From: Hepsetus odoe | Lineage: Eukaryota > Chordata > Actinopteri > Characiformes > Hepsetidae | Length of the DNA: 64,000 nt | Reading direction: 5' to 3' | Assembly: GCA_017165825.1 (NCBI GenBank) | Contig: CM029383.1 | Coordinates: 11,641,719-11,705,718 of the forward strand | In this document: positions 55,801 through 64,000 of the stretch, in pieces | Numbering within the stretch: position 1 is the stretch's first letter | Layout of the letters: every line of letters starts with the position of its first letter | Notes under the pieces: model-generated | What the model was told of the DNA's origin: nothing | Databases searched by the model: none | The model's input: only the letters and a program-made list of their open reading frames with translations | Position numbers and translations under genes: made by a program

Positions 55801-58800
55801 GGTGGTGGGTTGTCACAGCATCATGCTGTGGTGATGTTTTTCAGCAGCAGGGACTGGGAAACTGGTTCAAGTTGAGGGAAAGATCGATAATGCTAACTAC
55901 AGGGATATTCTTGAGCAAAACTTGTGTCAGTCTGCCTGTAATTTGAGACTAGGGTGGAGGTTCACCTTCCAGCAGGACAATGACCCAAAGCATACTGCTA
56001 AAGCAACACTCGAGTGGTTTAAGGGGAAACATTTAAATATGTTAGAATAACCTAGTCAAAGTCCAGACCTCAATCTAATTGAGAATCTGAGGTCAGACCT
56101 GAAGATTGCTGTTCACAAGTGAAAACCATCAAATATGAAGGAGCTGGAGCAGTTTTTGTTTTTTGCTTTGTTGTTTGCTTCACAATAATAAAAAAAATAC
56201 ATCTTCAAAGTTGTAGGCATGTTCTGCAAATGAAAAAAAAAGTCCATTTTTCAAACAATCCATTTTAATTCCAGGTTGTAAGGCAACAAAACATGCAACC
56301 ACTAGGCCACACTCACAGACCATTTCAAGCATTTGGAGGTTATGTTGGAGCTTTGAATGTTGGCAGCATGACTGGTAAAGGGAGAGCGCTAACTGATATG
56401 GTGGAGAGAAGGAAGGTTGACATTGACATTTTTTTGCGCAAGCGACTAGATGGAAGGGTAGTAAGAGCAAGTGTACTGGAGGCAGATTTTAATTCTTTTA
56501 CCATAGTGTGGTGGATGGGAGATGATTTGGGGAATATGATATTCTGAAGGAAGAGTATGTCAAGATAAGTATAGAGAAGGTCAGAAGGAGTTGCATTGTT
56601 CCTTTGTGGACTTGGACAAAACTTATGACAGGATGCCTAGAGAAGAGTTGTGGTTTTGTATGAGGAGGCAGAGAAGTATGTCAGACTAGTACAGGTATGT
56701 AGTATAAGATCAGTGTGACAGTGATGAGGTCTGCAGTAGGAGTGACAATTATATCTAAAGTAGAGGTGGGATTACATCAAGGATCAGTGCAAAGCCCTTT
56801 TTTGTTTGCAGTGATGATCGACAGGTGATGGCAGATGACATTGTGATCTGTAGCCCTGAAGAAAAGACAGGTAGTGGAGTTGAAGGTGGCAGAGATCCTG
56901 AGGTTTGCATTGGGAGTGACAAGGATTGACAGGATTAGGAAAGAGTTTATTAGAGGGAAAGGTCAGATTCGACGATTTGGAAACAATGAGACAGACAAGA
57001 TTGCTGTATGGATGTGGTGAGAAGATGTAGAGGACTGGAAGAAATGGAGACGGATGATGAGAAGCAGATAATTCTAAGCGGCATCAAAAATATGTTAATT
57101 TTTGACTAAAATTTCAAACACAACAGAATTTTTTGCTGTGCTCAATTATGCTTGCTAAAATAACTGCATTTTAAGAATTTGACTTTTTTGCAGTCTTCTA
57201 CAAAACTTGTTGTTCTTTGGGATGCTAATTAATACAAGCTGACACAGTTAATCTCCAGTACGGCTCCAATATTGGAAAACTGTCAAGGCAATGGCCAGAG
57301 TTTGATCCCTTGAGATGCCAGGAACCTATAAGGAAACAAAAGGGCTTGCTCTGCTCTACAGGAATTTGAGGTTAAAGTGTCTGTTGTAAAAAGTATCATA
57401 CAATCTTAGGCCTAGATCATAGATGAACTGATAAATCTACTACACTCATTCACAGCAGAGTATAATAAATTACAATGACTATAAGACATGAAAAGGTCTC
57501 AGCCTGAACACAAACATCACACAGTACGTCAGGACATGTTTTTAATCCTCTTACTTTCCCCAGCTGCACAATTCCTGTTATGGTCATGAAAATCCTATAT
57601 TTGCCCAATCAAATCTAGATAAACCCCTTATATGCCATCTAAGCTACAAAGGGGGTGCTCAATAAACAGCTGTTGAGTTGCTGCTGTTGTGCTGGTCTAC
57701 TGATGGAAGTTTTTGTGTACAGCCTTTCTGACTTTGAGACTTAGTATCATTTGCTGCCATAGTATCATATTGTGTAATGGAGATTTTCACTGGTGCCACC
57801 TGCAGGTGATGGAGTTTTACTGTGAGTCATGTGAAACGGCCATGTGTTTGGACTGCACAGAGGGCGAACACAGAGAGCATGTGACTGTCCCACTGAGAGA
57901 TGTTCTGGAGCAGCACAAAGCAGCGCTGAAGAACCAGCTAGACGCTATCCGCAACAGGTACCACACTATAGTAAACTCAAGATGTGATTACTGCCCTGTT
58001 TTTGGAATTTATTATATGTAATATATGAAATTACAGACACACACACACACACGTTTCTTATCTGAGGGTGGGTAACATCTTGCCAGTAGCGTGTGGCTGT
58101 GTGTATACTGATCCACTGTGTGTGTGTGTGTGTGTGTGTGTGCGCGTGTATGTGTGTGTGTACAGTCTAGGGACTTTATAAGCATGGAATAGTTTATTGG
58201 AAACCTATAACCTATGGAACCTAAAATTGTTTTTATTTAACACCTTATGTTAGTAATCACAGCATGAGAGATATTAAGTGTATAATATTGTATTGACTTG
58301 ACAAGGTACCTTAAAGTTACTGAGCTTTTTTTTTCTTTTTTAAGATATCATATACTGTGTTAGTTTCATGAAAGACCATCAAACTAAATTCTTAGGGAGG
58401 AAATTAACCTGTGTTAAAATCATCACAACAATCTTAAGGACATCAAAAGCTCTCATAGATCATATGCAGTTCATGGTGTTCTATATAGGCCTCTGCCTTT
58501 TGTTTATTAGGAAATGATTATTCTTGAGAGTTTCAAAGATGAAGCAGCAACATTATTTTATACAATCATATCAACACCATTTCATTTGTAAAATAAATTT
58601 TGTATCTTCTGTTATGTTGGATATATTTAAACTGTAAATATTAAACTGTGCATTAAATACACTGTTCATTGCTTATGCATATGAAGTTCTTATGTTGGAA
58701 CATATTAGGTAAATAAAGTGGAAATCTTATAATTACGGTAACATGGGTGATGGTGGTCTAGTATGGGTGATGGTGGTCTAGTGGTAGGTTACTTGCCTAT

Positions 58801-61800
58801 GGAGCAATGGCTCAAGAAGTCCTAGGTTCAAATCTCACCTCTAGCACTACCAATTCAATTTGGGGCAGTGGTGGCCTAGTGGTTAGGGAGTTGGCCCGGC
58901 ATCGGAAGATTGTGGGTTCGATTCCCACCCCAGTGGGTTGCCCTGAGGTACCCTTGAGCAAGGTACCGTCCCCATCACTGCTCCCCGGGCGCTTTCAATA
59001 GCTGCCCACTGCTGCACGTGTGTGTATGGGTTAAATGCAGAGGTCCAATTTCGTTGTGGTTCACTGTGTGCTGTGCCGTGACCTCGCAATGACAAGGGTT
59101 GTCACTTTCACTTTTCACTTTCACTTTTCATATTACACTTAGTACTGTAAAAACATTTCCAAAACCTAGACGTTCATCAAAATGTTTGTCTGTTTTACCT
59201 GTCAGGGTATCAGCGTTGGTAGAATTCAAGTTGCTGATCTGTATGCTACTCCTATACTGAAAAAGATCATAAACACCTTGCAGGTGCTACTATTTCATAA
59301 TGCCACCTTTTCATGGCATATACATGTATTTTGAAACCCAAGATTTTTGTATCTGTTCCACTGGCAGGTTACCCCAGCTTACGGTGGCTATTGAGCTGGT
59401 GAACGAAATTTCCAGACAGCTAACGGAGAGAAAGAATGAAGCGGTGAATGAGATCAGTGGCACATTTGAGGAGCTGGAGCGAGTTTTGCACCTACGCAAA
59501 GCTGCTCTCATAGCTGACCTGGAGAACATCTGCAGTGCCAAACAGAAGGTCAGTCAGAATTAGTGACTCATTCGTTCTGTGTTTTTCTCATTTTAAATAT
59601 ATGGCATACATTTTGTGTGCAACTGTGTGTGTGTGTGTGTGTGTGTGTGCAAGCATGTGTGCATGCATGTATGTGTGTGTTTTACAAAGGTTATCCAAAC
59701 AAGACTGTGAATTAAAACCGGGGAATTTGCTTGTTAATTTGATTAATTAATGCTTGATTCATTTTGAGGGTCCATTTGACTATACAATCTTTAACTTATG
59801 ATTTAATAATTGTGCCCATTACAGTTGTACCTGTAACTGCTGTTTGCAGTTAGTAATTAGGTCAATTATAAGAGTTTTATTCATTGTATTATATAGCACC
59901 AATGTAAACAAAGTATAAAGTATATCTAAAACAGATGGAGAGCCCTCTAGTGGATTGTTAGAGAATTTTTAAAAAGGTCATATTGTAATGATTTTGTGCT
60001 TTAGACAACAGAAACAACAGAATTGTTTAAATAGTTTGGAAACTGGAAATTGTAGAGGCAGTGTTGAATTTTGCGTGTGTCTCTGTGTTTGTCTAGGTGC
60101 TGCAGGCACAGCTGTCGTCGTTGCAGCAGGGCAAAGAGAACATCCAGAGCAGCTGCAGCTTCACAGAGCAGGCTCTGAGCCATGGCAGCGCCACTGAGGT
60201 GCTGCTGGTGCAGAAGCAGATGAGTGAGCGAGTCAGTGCTCTTGCCTGCCATGACTTCCCTGAGCACCCACACGAGAACGCCCACCTGGAGTGCCAGGTG
60301 GAGACAGAGGGGCTACGGCGCTCCATCCAGAACCTGGGCGTGCTGTTGACCACCAGCGCTGTGGGGCACACTAGTGTAGCCACAGGAGAGGGCCTGAGAC
60401 ATGCTGTCGTGGGCCAGCATGTTACTATCACTGTCACTACCAAGGACAAAGACGGGGAGCTGGTGAGGACCGGAAATGCAGCATTAAAAGCAGAGATTAC
60501 AGGGCAAGATGGCGGGCGGGCAGTTGAGGTAGAGGTGGTGGACAATAAGAACGGCACATACGAGGTGGGCTATACACTTCGGAGTGAAGGGGAGTACTCC
60601 ATCTGTCTGCTGCTGTATGGGCAGCCTGTCCGAGGAAGCCCCTTCAGGCTACGTGCTGTCAAACCCTGTGATGTACCCCACTCTCCAGATGACGTGAAAA
60701 GAAGGGTGAAGTCACCCAGCGGCACTGGAGGCCACATCAGACAGAAAGCTGTGCGCAGACCTTCCAGTATGTACAGTGCTACGAAGAAGAAAGAGAACCC
60801 TATTGAGGATGAGCTTATCTACAGAGTGGGTAAGACGACCATATGTCACTAGAAGAAAGATGAATAGATATAGATATAGCTCAAATGGGGATTCAATTTT
60901 GGTGTGAACCTAAACAGAACCTCTTATTTTTGTATAGTCTAACCATTCCTCAATCATAGTATCAGGTTTTGAGCCTTAATTTCTGAACTCCCAACCCAAA
61001 TTACATCAAATTTTGAGTCTGAAAAACTATCCTTTTTGGCCTGAATTTAAATTTCACTGGTGTCACTTTAGGGGTTTTAAGCTTCTTTGTTTTGCCTGCT
61101 TTTTTTGTGTCACAGGCACAAGAGGCAGGGAGAAGGGTGAGTTCACTAATCTCCAAGGCATCTCCACCTCCAGCAATGGCAGAGTAGTAGTGGCAGATAG
61201 CAACAACCAGTGTATACAGGTGGGTCCAGTGATTAAGAATTTTTGTCAAATAGAGAAGATTCATAAGCTTAATTGTTGACTATGCAAAATAGAAAGTAAA
61301 TGTGAAGGATAACCTGTTACAACACTTCACATGTATGTAATGTGTGCCATTTGTTTAATGCTAAGTACTGATTTTCTTTATGTTTCTTTTCTTGTAGGTG
61401 TTTACTAATGACGGGCAGTTCAAGCTGAGGTTTGGCGTCCGTGGCCGATCCCCAGGGCAGCTACAGAGGCCTACAGGTGTAACTGTAGACATGAATGGAG
61501 ACATCATAGTGGCTGACTATGATAACCGATGGATAAGCATCTTCTCCTCAGATGGGAAGTTCAAGGTAAAGAAGACCTAGATTACAAGTTATGGAAATAT
61601 AGGTTGATAATAGGGCTAGGGACAAATATTGACCAATTATTATTTCCAATTAGTTAGGATATAATAAAGCATGATAGAAGGACTTATTGAACTGTTAGCT
61701 GTTCATTGCTAGCAATTCCTCATTAGCAGCCCTAATTGATAATGAGAAAAAAATTTGATGACCTATGCCCTCTCCTCACAAATGTTCCTACTGACATGTG

Positions 61801-61983
61801 AGTTCTGTGCGCAGAACAAGATTGGGGCTGGGAGACTGATGGGGCCGAAGGGTGTGGCTGTTGACCGGAACGGCCATATAATTGCCGTGGACAACAAGGC
61901 CTGCTGCGTCTTTATCTTCCAATCAAATGGAAAACTGGTCACCAAGTTTGGGGCAAGGGGCACCTTGGACAGGCAGTTTGCAG
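52744..61983 (+). CDS. trim3: TRIM3 E3 ubiquitin ligase, 3' end outside window
   Basis: TRIM3 (BERP) is a TRIM-NHL RING ligase found in brain cytoplasm and at synapses. The family member is known to bind myosin V and KIF21B, to act in the CART recycling complex and to ubiquitinate postsynaptic scaffold proteins. Coding exons: 52744-52877, 54425-54665, 57806-57957, 59368-59548, 60097-60829, 61116-61219, 61398-61565 and 61815-61983, in consistent phase, giving 627 complete codons. RING 23-63 (Cys 23, 26, 38, 43, 46, 60, 63 and His 40); B-box 119-150 (Cys 119, 131, 134, 139, 142 and His 122, 147, 150); coiled coil about 155-315; filamin-type domain about 325-425; linker with VKRRVKSPSG-like basic region; NHL repeats from about 478. 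It resembles TRIM3 more than TRIM2 (MAKRE start, RPLSCPNHEGK-type block). Human TRIM3 has 744 residues, so about 116 are missing past 64000. Confidence 0.95.
52878..54424 (+). other. trim3 intron, no feature recognised
   Basis: AT-rich 1.5 kb intron; no repeat family or coding signal recognised apart from short A/T runs. Confidence 0.65.
54425..54665 (+). CDS. trim3: trim3 coding exon 2, RING part 2
   Basis: Acceptor TGGGCTTTAG; donor GTAAGC at 54666. It encodes CLQNYIPPQSLTLSCPVCRQ, then ALQNNFFITNLMEVLQ and the start of the B-box (LSCPNHEGK). Phase 2 to 0. Confidence 0.96.
55008..56292 (+). mobile_element. Tc1 transposon, transposase broken
   Basis: Left end CAGTGCCTTGCAAACGTATT then CACCCCCATTGG. 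The transposase starts MKTKEL at 55309 but meets TAA at once. Further pieces are in several frames: IPRSTIKSIIFKWKEHGT-like helix-turn-helix, LPREGHPPKLTVRARRALIR, QQDNDPKH-type catalytic motif and NLIENLR. The right side ends TTTTAATTCCAGGTTGTAAG then GCAACAAAA; the final inverted repeat is lost. Confidence 0.85.
56300..57065 (+). mobile_element. RTE-like LINE remnant
   Basis: Fragments on the + strand: LNVGSMTGKGRALTDMVERR and KVDI (endonuclease N terminus), VDLDKTYDRMPREELWFCMR (reverse transcriptase), VEVGLHQGSVQ, MADDIVICS (catalytic xADD block) and a degraded tail GCGEKM at 57010-57060. Multiple deletions and stops. Confidence 0.75.
57066..57805 (+). other. rest of trim3 intron 2, nothing recognised
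   Basis: AT-rich intronic sequence after the LINE remnant, up to the acceptor of exon 3. Confidence 0.6.
57806..57957 (+). CDS. trim3: trim3 coding exon 3, B-box
   Basis: Acceptor CCACCTGCAG; donor GTACCA at 57958. It encodes VMEFYCESCETAMCLDCTEG then EHREHVTVPLRDVLEQHKAA. Phase 0 to 2. Confidence 0.96.
58036..58160. repeat. facing CA and TG repeats
   Basis: (AC)8 at 58036-58052 and a TG/CG run at 58117-58160 separated by 65 bases. They are reverse complements of each other and could pair as a hairpin in the transcript. Confidence 0.85.
58161..58744 (+). other. trim3 intron, nothing recognised
   Basis: AT-rich sequence with no repeat family recognised. Confidence 0.6.
58745..58860 (+). repeat. 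truncated SINE, family B, duplicated head
   Basis: ATGGGTGATGGTGGTCTAGT occurs twice in tandem. A tRNA-like body follows (GGTTACTTGCCTATGG, GGTTCAAATCTCACCTC). It stops abruptly where the next SINE starts. Confidence 0.72.
58863..59128 (+). repeat. tRNA-derived SINE, family A, best-preserved copy
   Basis: Head GGGGCAGTGGTGGCCTAGTG with B box GGGTTCGATTCCCACC; body CCTGAGGTACCCTTGAGCAA; tail CGCAATGACAAGGGTTGTC followed by repeated CTTTCACTTTTCA units. The intact A and B boxes suggest a young insertion. Confidence 0.9.
59368..59548 (+). CDS. trim3: trim3 coding exon 4, coiled coil
   Basis: Acceptor CCACTGGCAG; donor GTCAGT at 59549. It encodes LPQLTVAIELVNEISRQLTE and on to CSAKQK. Phase 2 to 0. 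Confidence 0.96.
59624..59680. repeat. TG/GCATGT microsatellite
   Basis: (TG)n, a short GCATGCATGTATG stretch and more TG in trim3 intron 4. Confidence 0.9.
60097..60829 (+). CDS. trim3: trim3 coding exon 5, coiled coil and filamin domain
   Basis: Acceptor TTTGTCTAG; donor GTAAGA at 60830. 244 codons plus one base: VLQAQLSSLQQGKENIQSSC, the filamin-type block (HVTITVTTKDKDGELVRTG, LLLYGQPVRGSPFRLRAV) and the linker KRRVKSPSGTGGHIRQKAVR. Noticeably GC-richer than its surroundings. Confidence 0.97.
61116..61219 (+). CDS. trim3: trim3 coding exon 6, NHL start
   Basis: Acceptor TGTGTCACAG; donor GTGGGT at 61220. It encodes TRGREKGEFTNLQGISTSSN and VVVADSNNQCIQ. Phase 1 to 0. Confidence 0.96.
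61398..61565 (+). CDS. trim3: trim3 coding exon 7, NHL repeats
   Basis: Acceptor TTCTTGTAG; donor GTAAAG at 61566. It encodes VFTNDGQFKLRFGVRGRSPG and DIIVADYDNRWISIF. Phase 0 to 0. Confidence 0.96.
61815..61983 (+). CDS. trim3: trim3 coding exon 8, NHL repeats
   Basis: Acceptor CTGTGCGCAG; donor GTACTA at 61984. It encodes NKIGAGRLMGPKGVAVDRNG and CCVFIFQSNGKLVTKFGARG. Phase 0 to 1; the next exon (expected to start PHFVAVNN-like) is not in the window. Confidence 0.95.
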
Positions 61984-64000
61984 GTACTAGGGTAACAGCA
62001 TGTTACAATTTTTGTATCACAGGTTGTTTTGGTAGTTCAATGTAGAGCATGTTTAAATTAATTTAAAATAACCAGAGAGTGGGTCTTTGTGTGATTATAC
62101 ATTGTTTAAATTAATAATTCAGATTATTCTGAGACAACCCCCCCAATGTGTTTTATGTTGTAATGACTGCTTGGTTCTCTAATAACCAGCCTTCTTCACA
62201 GACCTGTTCCACAGTGTATGATATGCTTGCCTTGAGCACCAGCTCTGCACCCAACAAACAGAGTGAATGTAATAAAACCTTCTAAAAGAGAAAGAAAATG
62301 TTTTATATCTTTAAAAAGCCCAGTAGGAGATGTTACATGGACCACACAATTGCATTCGCCTACTTGCCACAGCAACAGCTTGCAAGAATCTATATTAAAC
62401 AGGAGTTATGCTGGACAACAAAAAGTGCTTCTATGGAATTTCCTGAACTGAACTTTTTATATGGTTAAGCATAGTTTTACATACAGTTCTAAATAAGGCC
62501 TAATTGGGTCTAAGGGTGCCATTAATTTGCGGTTAAACAGTGAGTTTATAGACTGCATGTATGTGCTAAGGCTAAAGTAATGAAGAGTTTGAAGTTGATT
62601 TAATTAATGGTATAATATATTTCAATGGCCAGATTTACCCAGGCTTCAGTTCCATTGTGTAAAGCAATATATAGAAACCTTTGTCATTTGCTCCTCACTT
62701 TTCCTGAATCATGTTTCTTCATTGTATTTGTAATGTTATACTTAGCACTTTTTAAAACAAAGGCACCAGAAAGGTTTCTTTTCATGATGCCATACAACAT
62801 TTTAAAAGAGGCATTTTTGTGTGTGTGAGCCCCTAGATGATATAAAACAATTTGGCTTTTAAGATTTAAGAACCCTTAAATCAGTAAATAGCCCTAACAT
62901 TGTGATTTTTTGCATTCGTGAATCACAAAAATGACTCTTTGTTGAACTGAAATGTTTTTTTTTTCCTATGGCATTTCTTAAAGAAGCCTTAGCTATTAGT
63001 CTGAAGGCAATACTTTCATTACTTTGTTGTAGAACCCCTTAATCTTCATACAGAAAAAACAACTCAAGCCTAACTCCAAAACTTTTACAGTTATGTTCTG
63101 TTCCCCCAGCTTATATCCTTATATTTGCTGTTATTTTCTCCTCACTTTACCCTTTAACCCTGATACTTTCTGTTCCATAATCCTGAGAATTGCATGTGGC
63201 ATGCTGCCCTCTTCCTCCATCTGAATGCTTCTTCTGATGTGGGTTTGGTGTGTAGGTGCAAAAAGCATTACGGGCTTCACTGCATTCAATGTCTCAGTCT
63301 CTTTTCTGGGCATTTTGTGATGTGGCAGAAAAAGGCATTTTGAGAATGGCCTTTGTAAACTCAGTTTATTTCCCTCTGTTTCTGATCTTGTTTATTTTTG
63401 TCCCCTATTCCTTTTAGAAAAAAGTGGTGCAAACTTTGCACTGGAGCAAAAGCTTAGTAAATCTGGCCCTGGGTTCAGTAAGTATGGAGCATACCGTGCA
63501 CTGTTGTGCATATCACTTGAATGTAAGATGGTCAAATTAAATGAGTATAAGTATGTTAGTTTTGGATTGAATCAACCCTTAAATGTTTTTTTCAACGTAT
63601 TTTCATATTGCTGTCACAAAAATCCTCATACATCCATCATTCGAATGTTTTTATACATTTTGGAAAAACTCAAAAGAACCAAGAGAAAGCGTCCAAAACT
63701 TGTTTCATTGACAGACATTAGATTTCAGGAAGGCTTTTTTCTCTTTTTTTTTAAAGATCTCTCAAATATATGACCAAGAAATACCGTTCTTAAATCTTAT
63801 CTGAAATATGAGGGTTTTTTTTACAGCAGTGACAAATCACTGATATTTGCAGATCTTTTTACAAATTACAAATCACTTTGGCACTGAATGGTTGAATTTG
63901 CTCCAAAGATATACAGCGTTTTCAATGATTGAAAATGATTGAAGCTCTTGATTTACCAGGAAACGTTCTGTGTTTTGTGGTTGCCGTGTCTATAGATTTC
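61984..64000 (+). other. trim3 intron running off the window
   Basis: 2 kb of AT-rich sequence without the remaining NHL exons, repeat families or other coding signal. Confidence 0.6.

Noticed and set aside
58863..58940. Possible tRNA gene (A and B box-like sequences)
   Set aside because: It is the head of a SINE present six or more times in the window; no cloverleaf with proper acceptor stem.
1..64000. CRISPR arrays, operons or prokaryotic defence systems
   Set aside because: All repeats are eukaryotic SINEs, transposons or microsatellites, and the genes are intron-split vertebrate genes.

Overview
This 64 kb window is vertebrate, almost certainly teleost, nuclear DNA. It is AT-rich and intron-rich, with GT-AG splice sites, many CA/TG microsatellites, several lineages of decayed Tc1/mariner transposons, RTE-like LINE debris and two families of tRNA-headed SINEs. 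The SINE and Tc1 mix suggests an otophysan fish (characin- or catfish-like), but that is only an inference. No bacterial, organellar, CRISPR or rRNA sequence was seen.

Three genes lie in tandem on the + strand. (1) arfip2 (arfaptin-2), about 866-15170: nine coding exons, 396 codons, complete and clean. (2) An FHDC1-family formin gene, about 17100-28475: it keeps a CpG-rich promoter, a poly-proline FH1 segment, several well-preserved FH2 exons and a long C-terminal exon. However, it carries at least two in-frame stops, several frameshifts using all three frames, a shredded FH2 core exon, and a run of dead transposons where the rest of FH2 should be. I call it a unitary pseudogene. (3) trim3, 5' exon ending at 47460, coding from 52744: RING, B-box, coiled coil, filamin domain and the first NHL repeats are all in frame. 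The last roughly 116 residues lie beyond the window.

The order arfaptin - FHDC formin - TRIM2/3 is the same as ARFIP1-FHDC1-TRIM2 on human chromosome 4. The sister human block (TRIM3-ARFIP2, 11p15) has no formin. The window therefore seems to catch the formin of the ARFIP2/TRIM3 ohnologue block while it is decaying.

Layout: 1-17000 arfip2, its introns and 3'UTR; 17100-28475 dying formin gene; 28500-46950 intergenic DNA with SINEs, ISRm11-like and Tc1 fossils and a few complex segments that could be conserved non-coding elements; 46990-47460 trim3 promoter and 5'UTR exon; 47461-52695 trim3 intron 1; 52696-64000 trim3 coding exons with Tc1, RTE and SINE insertions in the introns. The other notable points are a pair of symmetrical cassette exons in arfip2 and a (TG)23 tract forming the 3' splice site of the trim3 start-codon exon.
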